Program-made: the position numbers and the translations under genes | The notes under the pieces: model-generated | What the model saw: only the letters and a program-made list of their open reading frames with translations | What the model was told of the DNA's origin: nothing | Databases searched by the model: none | Source: Ectocarpus siliculosus | Lineage: Eukaryota; Sar; Phaeophyceae; Ectocarpales; Ectocarpaceae | DNA: 64,000 bases | NCBI GenBank assembly: GCA_000310025.1 | Contig: FN649737.1 | Location: 1,203,367-1,267,366 of the forward strand | Reading direction: 5' to 3' | Part shown: positions 12,889-25,171 of the stretch, piece by piece | Position numbering within the stretch: the stretch's first letter is position 1 | How the letters are laid out: every line of letters starts with the position of its first letter

Positions 12889-15800
12889 CTACATCGCACG
12901 TCGAGGCGGTGAGGATACCGGTGTGGCCAGTTTATTTCGTTGTCCACCAACGTCGGTCGGCATCTTGTTGTTCACTGACCTGAGTACAGCGGGGACAAAT
13001 ACACCGCGTCTCGGCCGCATCCAGCTCGCGGCGTTCCTCGCAGGCTTCGAACCCACCACCCCCTTTCCCGCCCCGTCCCCTTCCTCCTGCTCATCTTGGT
13101 TTGCTGATGTCGCGAGGGCAGACGCCGGCCATTGCCACGAGCGCGCGTTGTACGCCTTGGCCACGAGCATAACTTGCCGACAGCGCCCCTCAGGCGTGTC
13201 GAGCTTGTAATTCGTAGTCAAGCGCTTTTGCAGCTTCGCTGCATAGGGCGAGGAGTCCGTGTGTATGTTGTAGGGGTTTGCCCCGGCTTGGAGGAGAAAG
13301 GCGAGGCAGGTAGGGTAGAGCTCGAGGAGGGCCGATTGGAGAAGGGTGGGCCCGCTTCTGTTATTAGAATGCGGAGACCCACCGGACCGCAAGAGAACGG
13401 CCAGGCACTTGTCAAATCCCATGTTGACGGCAAGGCCGATCGGTGTGAGGCCTTGGGTCGATATGATGTTGGGGTTGGCTCCGGCAGCGATGAGAGAGCG
13501 GATCATCTGCAACATCACGGTGGGAGCGTCAACACCAAAGGAAAACGGGGAGGGTGGTCGTTGAGGGAGTACGGAAGCATGTCACCAAAGCTTCATGGAT
13601 GAGCGGTGCGGCGGCCCTGGGAATGTTCGTGTGAAACAATGTGCAACTCGACTACGGCACAACAACGTCCAAATACACCACGCGTGGAGCGGATCACTCG
13701 CGAGCAGGCCTTGGACAAGACGCACTCTCTTTTTACACCGGCAACCGTGTATACCTGCACATGGACCAGCATTGGCCTTGCGGGCTGAGCTGAGATACCC
13801 TGAAACCTCAACCCTCCTTCCCCTGGACAAACGACCTGGCAACTAACACAACAGTCAACCTTAGCCTTAGAAAAACACCTTGGGCTTCTTGGCATGAACT
13901 GCTAAAAGGAGAGGGGGGTGTTGCCCATCCGGGTCTGTAGTGTCGGGATCCGCTCCGGCGTCAAGGAGTAACTGAATTATCTTGTCAATCTTGGCATCGT
14001 TGTTGTTGTGATAAGCGCCAGCTGTGCGCGGGGCACATGAGTTATAGGGCGAGCACGTAGTTCAGCTGTGTAGGTGTTGGTATGGCCGAGCGAGGTGTGT
14101 TGTCAACGCGGTTATTGCACATGCGTCTTCTCCCAATATGGCATCGGCTACCGCGCGGCAGCAGTGAGGCATGTGTGGGCAAGTATGGACCTGGTCACTT
14201 CGTCACACAAAATTTCACTTTGAATCCAAGCAAACCGTCCAGTGCTACCTCGGCATTTCAGCGCCTGACATATAATGCACGCACAGAGAATGCTGTGGCC
14301 CGTGTAGTCGTTCGCTAGAACGTCGGCGCCAGCTTCCAGAAGAGTCTTGACCGCTTCGACCGTCCCCTTCCACGCCGCGAGCTTTAGCGGGGTATACCTG
14401 AGAGCGTCCACGAGCGATATCTGTTGTTGCTACGGGGGCCAGAGACGCAGTCGATACGAGCTTCGCGTTGATCCGTGCTTGGCCGAGAGCAACTCAAGTA
14501 CGGCATTTCTTGAATGGTAAATGTTAGTGGTACCCTCAATGCAAGCAATGCGTCCAATGTACAAAACACCGAAACACTATCTATGCGTAGCGCAACTGAA
14601 ATACCAGAAGCTGCTGAGATTACTCGTCCAGCAGCGTGGCAAGCTCGGGCAGCAGAGGCAAACACGCGAGAACCTCACCCCTTCGTGCAGCGGGCGTTTA
14701 TCTTTGCTCCCGCAGAAATGAGCATCTTGAGCACCGGTTCTCGTGCGTTCCCCCACTGCAAGAACAGGAGGCACGGGCAACAGTACACCCGGCGGGGGGT
14801 GGGTGGGTAAACACACATCAACGGGGGCCATATGGCGTACGTCTGCTCGGAATGCTGGTGTATCACACAGCCCCCAAGACAGAACGATACCGGAGCGTAT
14901 TACATGTCGAGAAAATGGATTAAAGGAATACACGACGAATAGCCAGGCAAACCTACGGTCGGCATCGGCACGTCGAGAAAAGAACGAACCGTTTAACTTC
15001 GGCTGTGATACCGGAAACCTGCTGACCTTGAGATGACATACGCTATCCTGCCCACCTCTGATATATTCTACCTACGTTGATCAAATTGTAACGGACACAG
15101 GAACACAGAAACGAAAACTGCGAACAAGCATAATAGATTTTTAGAATCTAACCAAACATGAACGGGCCGTACCTGGGCTGCTGTGTGCAATGCGGTATTC
15201 CCTTCTACCGTCGTTAGCGTTGGATTGGCCCCGGCATCCAGGAGCTCTTTCATCATCCCCTCCTGCCCTTCCATGGCACAACAGTGAAGAGGCGTATGGC
15301 CTGTGTTCGATCCACCGTCAACGCTTGCCCCCGCTTGGATCAACGCCCTCACTATGCGCTCCTGTGGATAGAGGGGAGGAGGGGGCAAGTAAGGACAGGA
15401 CCAATTCGGTACTTGCTACGACGCAGCGTGTCTGACCGTTCAGCCGTTCGCAGGCTCTATCCCGATATCAGGCCAAACACTTCATTGCTAGAAAATATAC
15501 ATACAACATAGAGAGACTGCCCCGTTCGAGATAAAACCAGTCTAAGGGGATGCGTTGAAGTCTTTACAGTGAGTGGAATCAAAACAGGCTGGATACTTGA
15601 CTTCTTCATTTCTTGCTGTGAGGGTCACGTGACGCTGACCGGCGTGGAAAGATTGCACAGCGAAGACCATAAAACACTACCGGAAAACGTGAAGCAACAG
15701 CGGTATGGCACCACTTGTGTAGAGGTCACATCACATCTTGCTGGGTGCACGCAACTACTTAGGCCGTCCTCCGGAAAAAGGGCCTCTACAGACCGACGAC

Positions 15801-16260
15801 CGCCCCCTAACCTCACATCCTAATCTCAGCCAAAAGTTGGTCAGAGTATCGCTTGATCCACTCCGCCCTTCAAAGTCTAAAAAGCACGAAAAACAAACAA
15901 TCACTTTGGTCGACCAAAGGTGGCAGGTCTAAGCCACCACTCACGCGACCTTCGATTCTGTCAAAGTAAAGGGCATCCAAGTAGCTTGGTTTCAGTCTGT
16001 CAACACGTACTAAAGACTGCAGGCTTTCCTCGTCTCGCAAGGACTTCAGAGTCTACCGGTGCGCCAGCTCACAAGGGTGTTCTCACGTTGTTCGTGTAGG
16101 CGGCTGCAGTGAGGGGGGTCATCATCATGCCCATCAATGGCGTCGGGACTTCTTTGTCCGCTCCAGCGGCAAGAAGATGTTGGACAGCGCTCACGCGGCC
16201 GCTCGTTGCAGCAACGCCGAGTTCTCGCCCAAGTTCCTCTCTCTTTCGCGAGCTTGGCAT
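12889..16260 (-). CDS. Ankyrin-repeat protein, complete, six exons
   Basis: Exons 16260-16087, 15361-15173, 14755-14679, 14397-14285, 14021-13900 and 13506-12889 join in phase to 430 residues. The ATG at 16260 has an in-frame TGA 24 bases upstream, which fixes the start. The protein is a run of ankyrin repeats: VSAVQHLLAAGADKEV, then IVRALIQAGASVDGG, GHTPLHCCAMEGQ, VLKMLISAGAKINARC, TPLKLAAWKGTVEAVKTLLE, IIQLLLDAGADPD, MIRSLIAAGANPN and CLAFLLQAGANPY. The last about 110 residues are not repeats. They are basic and polar with an acidic DEQEEGDG patch. There is no signal peptide or membrane segment, so a cytosolic or nuclear scaffold is inferred. The partner is unknown. Confidence 0.88.
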
Positions 16261-16707
16261 CCTCTCCCCTTGTCTACTTCAACTGGGCTGTTGTACGACC
16301 GTGGCGCTTTCCAACAATTTCGCAGCGTGTTCCCTGTTGTTTAGGCGCGCGTCATAGCCAGCGCACAGGTTAGATGAATAAATGCTTTACGCTCACGGGA
16401 CAACGAGCTATCAAACCATCAACACTCTTGCGTGTGGAGTGTCGGCAGTCGGCAGGCGGCAGGCGCATGCGGTGTGTTCTGTTGTTTTTTTGCTCGTCGG
16501 AAACCCGGAAGTATCGGCGTTCAGACAGAGAAGATTTGACCCCTCGGAGGTGCAGCCTTCAGATCAAGGGCCTACGGCCCAGGATCTACTGTAGTTCAAT
16601 CTTGAACAAACACCGCCGTGCCCCGTGGCTCCAGTGAGTGGGTCTGTGGAGGTAGACGCGGCAGAATAACCTGCTGGTGGTACAGTCGAGCCTACGCTGC
16701 TGGGGTA

Positions 16708-17496
16708 TCAATTTTTCCAGGGCTTTCTTCGTTGACGGTTTTTCATGTCGGCATCATTTCCCGCGTTAACCAGAAACCACGGAACAAAACAGTATTTTTT
16801 GGGCGTTAACTGGCCACCACGGCACAGTACAGTAATTTGGGCGGTAACTGGCCACCACGGTAAACTCCGTACGGCAACTGGTCACCACTGTAAATTCCGT
16901 ACGGTAACTGGTCACCACGGTAATTCCGTACGGCAACTGGTTACCACGGTAATTTTCTTGTGCGGTAACCAGCCACCACGTTAATGCACAGAAATGTGCA
17001 TTTTGTACGGTAACTGTACAAGTTGTACAGTTAACCACACCATGACACGTCTGAACGGCCAATAAAAAGAAAAACACATTCCCCAAAATACAAAACTCCA
17101 AAAAAAGAAAAGAGATGACAGCGAAAATAGAGAGAATGGGGCTCGAACCGTCCGTTTCCAGAGGTCTGTGGGCTTGGGCGCCGACCTATTCGCCCAGAGA
17201 GGCAGCGGTCATTTGATTATGACTCCCAGGGGTCCACTTGGTGTTTCTGTGCGGGAATTGGTAGTATCTTGTTCTTACGGTAATGTACTCCGCGGTAACT
17301 CGAAAGCACGGGAAAAGCGATATTTGCGCGGTAAACTTTTGTACGGTAGTGGGAAAACTCAATTTGTTCGTTAAGGGTTTGGGCGTTAATGGTAATTCTC
17401 ATTTTTCACGGGATCACGGGAAACGGTAATTACCGTGGGTTTACCGCAGTAAAATTACCGCGGAGAAATTAACGAAGAAAGCCCTGAAAATTTCAA
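16708..17496. mobile_element. Terminal-inverted-repeat element (about 0.8 kb), non-coding, with internal repeats
   Basis: CAGGGCTTTCTTCGTT at 16718-16733 recurs as its exact reverse complement at 17471-17486. Imperfect T/A-rich extensions continue outward on both sides to about 16708 and 17496. The interior is filled with degenerate copies of GGTAACTGGYCACCACGG spaced about 35-40 bases apart, mostly at 16800-16985, and looser GGTAA words continue to 17460. No transposase is present. I could not define a target-site duplication. This is best read as a foldback or MITE-like non-autonomous DNA transposon. Confidence 0.6.
17130..17203 (-). other. tRNA-like remnant (Pol III A-box and B-box), probably SINE or tRNA pseudogene
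   Basis: On the minus strand TGGGCGAATAGG (17196-17185) matches the tRNA A-box consensus at 11 of 12 positions and GGTTCGAGCCC (17149-17139) is a perfect B box. The boxes are 47 bases apart, as in a real tRNA gene. The T-stem and acceptor stem do not pair properly, so this is not a functional tRNA. It lies inside the inverted-repeat element. Confidence 0.4.
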
Positions 17497-18117
17497 TGAT
17501 CCTAGATCTTATTATTGTTGTGAACACAAGTTATGGTACTACTTCGGAAGATTGAAAGTGTCTCGGTCAAGAGATCGTTTGGATACATTCGAGTTCATAA
17601 CTGCTGTGCTGTGTGCAGTAGACGAGCATGCAGTTGCTCGGCTCGGGGAGAAAGATCATGAATCCAGCGTGCACGGAAATGTTGCATAAATTGTCCACCT
17701 CAACCTTCACCCCGAACAACTGACAATATACCTCTGCCTTGTCGGTCAAGCTTTTGGACACCTTGAAGCAGTTCCCCTTGTCGGAGACCAGCGCAGAGAG
17801 GTAAGTAGTGGTGGTTACCTCCGCTGTGTGCCGCTCTTGGGATGGCCTTTGGTTGTCTTCGGCCGGGGGGGGGACACGAGCACAAGAAAATGCACCCCCC
17901 CCGGCCAGGAGGGTATTCCAAAGATACAGAGGGGGAAACGACCAAAACACGAGAGAGGAGGGAGCCGGGGAAATTACTGGCCAGGCTACAATAAGAAAGC
18001 CGGTAATAAAAAGAAAAAAAGCTCTCCCTAAAAAGATACGTGAGGCAACCAAAGAGAGAGCTCTCACGACACACCCTACTACACTTTTCGAGAGATAAAG
18101 ACTGAAGAGATAGCACC

Positions 18118-21100
18118 ATGAAGACCTCCATGACCTCTGTCGTTGCGTTGACCTCGGCGTCCTGCGCCGCTGCGTTCGTTGCCCCGTCCGCCTTCACTGG
18201 CGGCGTGGTCTCGCAGCAGGCGAAGTCCTCTTCCTCGGCGCTCAGCATGGCCGCCGGCCCCGCGTCTTCGGGAGGGTCCTTTGAGAGTGCTATCGGCGCC
18301 CAGCCGCCTCTTGGCTTTTACGACCCGGCGGGACTCTTGACGAACGCTGACCAGGAACGGTGAGACGGTGATGTGTGGAGAGAGAACTACGTATATCGAT
18401 GAGCCATCAAACCGCTTCCTGTTGGTTTGGGTTTGTGTGGTGTGCATCCCAAAAAAACATGCACGAACCAAACTCCCATCACATGCGTTCCTTCATCTCC
18501 CACCCGTTGACTGACTTGCGTGCTCCATCACGGAGCAAAGGTCAAGGCAGAGAAGGCTTAGAGGCCTATACAGCATCTTGAGATATTCCCAGTGCTTGTC
18601 TCGAGAGACGACCTGATACTGCTCTGTGACCTTCAAACGCGAAAGCCTGGATATATGAGTCAGCGCGAAAGACAAGAATGAAGCATGTTGCACGTTAGCA
18701 GCAGGTAAAACACAACGGCGATGATGAAGTGCAAGTATGTATGCTACGTAGATAGGTCAACCACACATTCACACGAGATGCGTATGCATCCTACAGCTGT
18801 AGCAGCAGGAGTGTGTGCGCAAAACACGAGCAGCTCTTGAAACAGGGAGATAAATGATACCGCGCCCGTTGCTGTACGTTCGTCCGATTGGAATTGGTGT
18901 GATGGTGAATTCCTCGTGATGGCACAGAAGCAGTCGCCGCTGCAACGAAGTCAGGAACCACAAGTTGATGCTTTTTGTCAGAGTATCTTACGAGATGAAA
19001 TGACTCACTGCCGACTAGTCGTGTCACATGACCAGATCCGGTGCGAATATCAGGAAAACACCAAGCGCTCCCTTGACAATCGCATTGGATTGACAGCGGC
19101 TAGCGATAGCAACTCATTTTTGAGCAAATTGTTTTGTATGCAACCGTCCACGTCTAACCTTGAAGTGCATGAAAGAAGAAAAAAACTCGATTGCACGTCG
19201 CGGAGCCGTCAATCACAAACATATAGTCTGTACGTATACATACTGATTTCTGCTGTTACACACAAAGAAACTTGAAAATTGTCACGATACACGGAGTACT
19301 TGATGTTGGAAAACAAAAAACAACCCAAATCGTGCAATCACAAAACCTGGCAAGTCGTTTCGCGAAGAATTCTGCCATCAACGCTCCACTCTCCCTCAAA
19401 TTGCAGTGGTAAAAAACCCGATCGTTTACAGCAGATGATAATGCATTCCCTCTGTCCATTCTAGACACGTGTACAGACGCGTGGATTCCAGCCGAAGGTG
19501 TCGGCGGCGCGAATTTTACAGTATTTTGTGAGGTGTGCCTATTTCATATTGGAGACCTCAATTGCCGCTGCTTTCTGCTATGCATAGGCAAGAATATTTA
19601 TATTTTACGACTTGATCGATTCTCGCTGTACATCATTGGAACTGGAGTATCGGCCCATATGGAGAGTCCTTCTCGCTCAGGCCGCCTGATCACAGATGAA
19701 AATGAAAATTCGCGTCGAGCACTGGGGAACAGCTTCAATTCCGTGTTACCGTCTAATAATATTTAGCACGTTTCTCTCCCGTTCAAAGCAATAATCAAGG
19801 GTATTGTGTGTGCAGGACCACGTGATGAAAAGAACCAGGCAATCAGAGGTCGATTTGCTTCCCCAGCTAACAATATGAACATTGCGTTCTTTTTCGTTTT
19901 CCTATATATGGGGGCAACACATGTACTCGTACTTATATACCTCTCTCAGCTCCTCGGTACGTACAGCTGTCACTCGCCGTCCTGAGGGCTCTCCGAACCT
20001 GCGACGTTCGTGATTGCATGAAATACGTGTTGCATAGTATAAATGCAATAACTACACTGCCGTGCGGTCGCGGTAGAGTTGATACTCGTGCCACAAATGA
20101 CATGGCTGTCGTGGTCTCAACTCGAGACGAAACGCTTTGTTGCTCGAACGAGGACACTCACGGTACTGCTGTACTTGGTTTGTCTTGCGACATGAAATCA
20201 GGTTCGACCGCCTCCGGTACGTGGAGATCAAGCACGGACGTATCTCTATGCTCGCTGTGGCGGGTCACCTCGTCCAGCAGAACTTCAGGCTCCCGGGAAT
20301 GTTGTCGACCTCGGCCGACCTCTCCTTCGCGGACATGCCAAACGGGTTGGCTGCCCTGTCGAAGATCCCGGCTCTCGGGCTCTTCCAGATCATTGCCTTC
20401 ATCGGTTTCCTCGAGATCGGTGTGATGAAGCAGAAGGAGGGTTCTTTCCCGGGTGACATGACCCTTGGTGGCGAGCCGTACGCGTGGACTAAGTTCTCGG
20501 ACGAGGTCAAGGAGCAGAAGAGGGTGAGTCCACCATTTCGGCATTTCATTGCGTTCTGATTTTTCGCAGCGGTGTTTGATGGATGGAAGAACATCAAATA
20601 CCGGTGAATGTGCTAAAAGTGGGTGTTCGCTTTGCCGTTGTTTTGCTTCAGCCATCCTACACAAGCTTTCGTGCGCATACCATTGTAACATCGTGGAAGT
20701 GTAATGAATTTCTTCCCAGGGTATGCAACATGCCGTTGGTCAGCTTTGCGAAAGCAAGCACTTGCGGCTTGGCTTGGTGTCACTCATGCGAACGTTGATG
20801 CTCTGGAGGCGGTCTTCTGGCCCACTCGCCAACCGTTTGAGAAGGTTTTGACGAAAAAGTACAGGTGCAGCTTGGTCTAGCATCCGCATACTCACATTCA
20901 GGGTCTAATGTGATACTTGTGCCCTTGGTTTCTCTCGACAGGCGATCGAGCTTAACAACGGTCGCGCGGCGCAGATGGGCATCCTGGGCCTCATGATGCA
21001 CGAGGCGGTAAACAACCACCCGTATATCATCAACGTGAGTTTGTCCACATGCATCTGTCGATGGTTGTCTTCGTCTCTGAGCAACCGAAGTCGATGCGAG

Positions 21101-21381
21101 GTCATTCTTTGCAGTCAGTCGACGTAATTTTACTTAATCGCATCTCTAGGAACTCCCCTACGCACCCTCCGAGTCCCGTGTTCCACTTAACGGTCTTTGA
21201 GGTACGTATATTGATGAACCAAGAAGTTACTCGTGTTCAGCATCTTTTCCCCCCGCCCCCGGCCTAATTTGTCGCTCAATCCCCACTGACAAGCGCGTGT
21301 TGTTTTCTTCTTCGCTGCCGCTGGTACATGCCGTGCTCGCAAAAACAGGACCTCCTGGGCATGCCGTACACGTTCAACTAA
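18118..21381 (+). CDS. LHCF: Fucoxanthin-chlorophyll a/c light-harvesting protein (LHCF), four exons
   Basis: Exons 18118-18359, 20202-20523, 20942-21034 and 21349-21381 join in phase to 229 residues. The protein is a thylakoid antenna subunit that binds fucoxanthin and chlorophylls a and c. Residues 1-25 are a signal peptide ending in AAAFVAPSAF, the ASAFAP-type motif for import into a four-membrane plastid. Helix 1 holds the chlorophyll-binding EIKHGRISMLA (Glu89, His92, Arg94), helix 2 lies in LFQIIAFIGFLEIGVMKQK, and helix 3 holds AIELNNGRAAQMG. The C-terminus DLLGMPYTFN is typical of the family. Intron 1 is 1.8 kb. A possible alternative last exon lies at 21150-21200. The second LHCF in this window (43544-46559) is clearly related but shares no intron position. 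Confidence 0.93.
21150..21200 (+). other. Possible alternative terminal exon of the LHCF gene
   Basis: After exon 3 (phase 0, ending IIN) an acceptor-like atctctag precedes an open stretch reading ELPYAPSESRVPLNGL and a TGA at 21198-21200. Splicing here would replace DLLGMPYTFN with a different tail. It may be chance. Confidence 0.25.
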
Positions 21382-24300
21382 ACCACATGTAAGTCCTCAC
21401 TTCGACTTGTTGACGTAGACAATGTAGCGCATTGGTACAATGAGGCCTTGTTGCCATTGATGATGCAAATTCCATCAGTACTAGTTTCTGGAGAATTGCA
21501 ACAACGACTAAGCAGCTGGGGCTATCTCGCAAGTCGTCTTCGGCGTGTAAAACTTGACAGGGTTCATGTCATACACACCTTAATCCCTCCATTGTCCGGA
21601 AGGTGAAGCATGTTGACATCTGATGTGTTTCGTGTCGGACCGCCTGCGCGCTGTCTCTTGTCTGGGTCTGTATCCGCAGGTCCCACCGCCAGCTACTTAC
21701 CTTCTAATCTAGGCGTGGAGTCTTCGACGATGCAGTTGTCAACCCTGTGCTCGGGTGGTGCTCTGTGACTATGGAGCTGCATTGTTGTCAGCGTAGAATC
21801 GCATCGCGGTCGAGTCATCGACCGGCAATGCTCTTAAGCCATCAATGGACTTCGGGTCGCTGGGGCGGCTACTGGTTCAACAAGATGGCAACCATAGTCA
21901 CATCACTGTTTTTTGGGTACTACGTTGTCGAGTACTCATTTAAATTTGCTGGCCTAAGTTTTATGAGTCTGCAGAGCTTATAACGATCGGCTCAGCTTTT
22001 TTGGTATACTGCAGAATGACGGGTTAGGAGTCATTGCTGCCAGTCAATAGAATGGAGGACCCAACCGTAACTTTCTTTTCTTTTTTGTGGTCTGTTGGCC
22101 GTTTTCTTGGCGGAATCACAAATGCTTGTTGCTCCATGTGCGATGCCTGGGCGATTTCAGCCGAAAAACGACTTGTTGATGCCCTGTTCACGGACATGAC
22201 GCCCTGTCCCATGCAGTTCTGCCATACAGTGGCGCCACCAACATTTCGCACTAGACAGGCTGATGTATCGTGCGATGAACAACCACGTCGCTTTGTTGTG
22301 CGCTTGTTGATGTCGTCGGTACCATGTCGGAACGCAAGTCCGACTTGACCGATTTGTCCGGTCACAAGCTCATATGTGCATGAACGCATTCGATCGAGCT
22401 TCACCCCTCTATTAAATAGTGCTGGAAGCCCGAAGGGGGCACTGCACTCAAATGCCTAATGACCGCACTGTAGTCACCCGAGGCTCCGCTGTGTGCAGCG
22501 CATGTGAGAACCCTTGGTATCATGCTTGGTTGATGTGTACGCTGTGTGATGCCTCTCGTGGGCCTCTGACTTGCTGTACACATCTCCCAACCCGCGTGCC
22601 CCCCAGGTCGTAAAGCTGTACATGCAGCATGACCTGGTACCTGACTTGGCTTCAGTATGAAAAGTGTCCCCATACGCTTCATTCAGTATGAGTAGTGTCC
22701 CCAAATATCGTGGAGGACACTGTTTATACTGAAGCCAAGTCACCCCATGTCTGGCAAGGAGCTCAGATTCTTTGGGAAGGTGTATCTCCTCGACGAATGG
22801 TTGATATTCAATTTTTCGGCATTTGTTTTTGCGGAGGGACTGGTGTCTAGTGTAGGAGGGTTATATCTCGACGTCAACAGAATATTCACCGTAGTGAGCA
22901 AAGTTGTGTAGCGGCAACTCTCAAAATATCCTCGTGGTTCTGGTCACGGCATCGATGAACACGGTGCTCGCCGCTGCAAGACGAAACAGGAAACTGGTAC
23001 GCATCCTACACGAATCTACAATTCTTCACGGTAGATCGGTACCTGTAGCATGTACAGCGAGTCTACACAAGCATGAGGCCATGTCTGGGCATGGCCTCCT
23101 TGTGCTTATTACGCGCATACGTTGGCACGGTGGAACTGTGGAAACGCCAATGAACCACTGATCAGGCTCCTTGCCAACAACACAACGCATTCAGGAGAAA
23201 TCCTGCGCGGGAGTGTTGAGCGTGAAGGCCACATTCTCGAACCTGGCCGATGAGACACATTCGTTCCCGCGTGTACGCCCACGAGTATCCTTCTTGCACG
23301 TCCATCCACAGACGACCTACTATTAACTATGTACAACAACACCGCACGCGGGAGACAGGATCGAATGTCCCTGCTATACATCCTCGGGGACAATCAGCAA
23401 CCGACCACCGTGACGAGAATCATCTCCGTCACTCTGCGCGTCGTTTCTTCTGACGCACCCATCAAACGTCACCATCATGGGCTGAAGATCGGTGTGGGTT
23501 GATTTGCCCAGTGGGCCCACCTATCATTTTGGAAAAGCAGATGGCAAACAAAAAGGCGTGTATAACTAGGGGCAAGCGATGCACATGGAAAAGTACGTTT
23601 CGTTGAAGAACTACCCGAAATTCCGCAAATTCGAGGGCCAAGCGCCGATTTACCGAGTTCGCCACCTGTCGTGAATCTTCTTGTGGGCACACAAGCGACA
23701 CACCTTACCAGCAACGGCGACGCTCTCGTGTGCATGGCTGACAACAACCCTGCAGCTGTCCACGACTTTCCAAGGTACAGTATCTACAGAGCGACAACAT
23801 GGCGGCAACGCTTTGTCTTGCGCTAGTTATCAACAACTATTTGCACAGCTCTTTCATTCGTTATCTCGGCCAACTTGGTGTTTGGGTAGTCCTGGGCACG
23901 GCTCAGCACACAACAAGCACCAACCTGACGCACAGCAGCGTCAATTTCTGCACGTCACCCGGCCGTTGTCGGGTGTCATTTCATCCGGTCGTTGGTTGTC
24001 TGCGGGCCAACTGCTTGCACAGAAGTGGATTCAGCGTCGAGAGAGACTCACTTGGGATTGACGCAATTTGTACTGCATGAAGTTGAAGCCATGCCTGACA
24101 GCGTCGATGGGATGTCGGAAAGGGCGCCATGCAGCACCCTCCAGCTGAAACCAGCTGTCCTCGTACATATCAGTCCCTACGATGAGAAAATGCAACACCC
24201 ATCATAACAATGACGTGACCGGCAGAAACAAAGCAAACAAACAGGTTTGGATTAACTTGGTAGTATTCGGCAAAGGGTTTCTGGGGTATGCCTAACCTAT

Positions 24301-25171
24301 TCACGTTGTTTGGGCCATTTCATGCACTCCGTGAGTAGTTGTCGGGTACTCGCACACAAGGGAAAAAACATCAAACTACCGAGCCCAACCCAATCAACGC
24401 GGCGTAACCCCTACTCCCCACATACCCCAGTCAAACCCAACCCAAAGTAACCAGCCAGCCCTGCCCGCCTAGGGGAGGGGGGGAATAACCTAACACGGTT
24501 TTCAATCGTAGGGTCCTGCGCAGTGGTTCGTCACAATACATGTGGTGGTGTGCATACTGCTCGTAAGAGGTGTACCACACTCCGATACCGAGGATCCAAC
24601 TCACAGGTTAAAATGTTTTGGGTCAAATGTGGACGGGTGTCCAATCGCTTTGATGTGCAAACAATCTGTACTATCCCATTCTCACAAAACTCTTGGGTAG
24701 GTAGAGTAACGGCAGTGGGAACAATCCTCGATTCGTCTTGCTCCGTGACCACGTTGAAACGACATCACCCCAACTCGTTCTACCCATTAAATCGTGTCAA
24801 GTACTAGGGCCGATCGTGCGTTGATTGGACAACGGTTGAGCTCACCTGTTAACACGGTTCGCAGAACGGTTCCTTCGGGAATCCCCAGAGTGGAGCGGGT
24901 GGAGAAATGGCTGCATGTTCTTGCATAGGCGTCCTGCATACTTTCGAACCATCTGTAGAACCAACCTGGACGAGCATACAAGATTCAACAGGCATTGAGA
25001 TAGGCCACGAGTTGCTTCCGGACAACTTCGATCAGCAGGTCAGACAGAACCACTACCGGCACGGTCTCATCCGACTGATTGCTTTCGATCTTCTTTTACC
25101 TCCACTTTAACGTAGCCTCATAAAGCGCGAGGTCTGAGGAGAGCGCGGAGAGCGAAAAAGTAAAGTCCCAC
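21382..25171. other. Intergenic stretch without a supported complete gene
   Basis: No ORF here shows a known domain. A minus-strand open stretch near 23462-23701 reads naturally (NRRLALEFAEFRVVLQRN) and might be an isolated exon, perhaps of the unknown gene at 25172-26864, but I could not place its splice partners. The segment 24400-24490 is C-rich. A short hairpin element lies at 22642-22742. Confidence 0.35.
22642..22742. repeat. 101-bp inverted-repeat (MITE-like) hairpin
   Basis: TGACTTGGCTTCAGTAT at the left end is the exact reverse complement of the last 17 bases. Inside, CAGTATGA followed by AGTGTCCCC occurs twice in direct orientation. A small miniature inverted-repeat element is the simplest reading. 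Confidence 0.7.

Noticed and set aside
20158-20691. 177-codon minus-strand ORF across LHCF exon 2
   Set aside because: Shadow of the LHCF exon, whose protein matches the family over its whole length.
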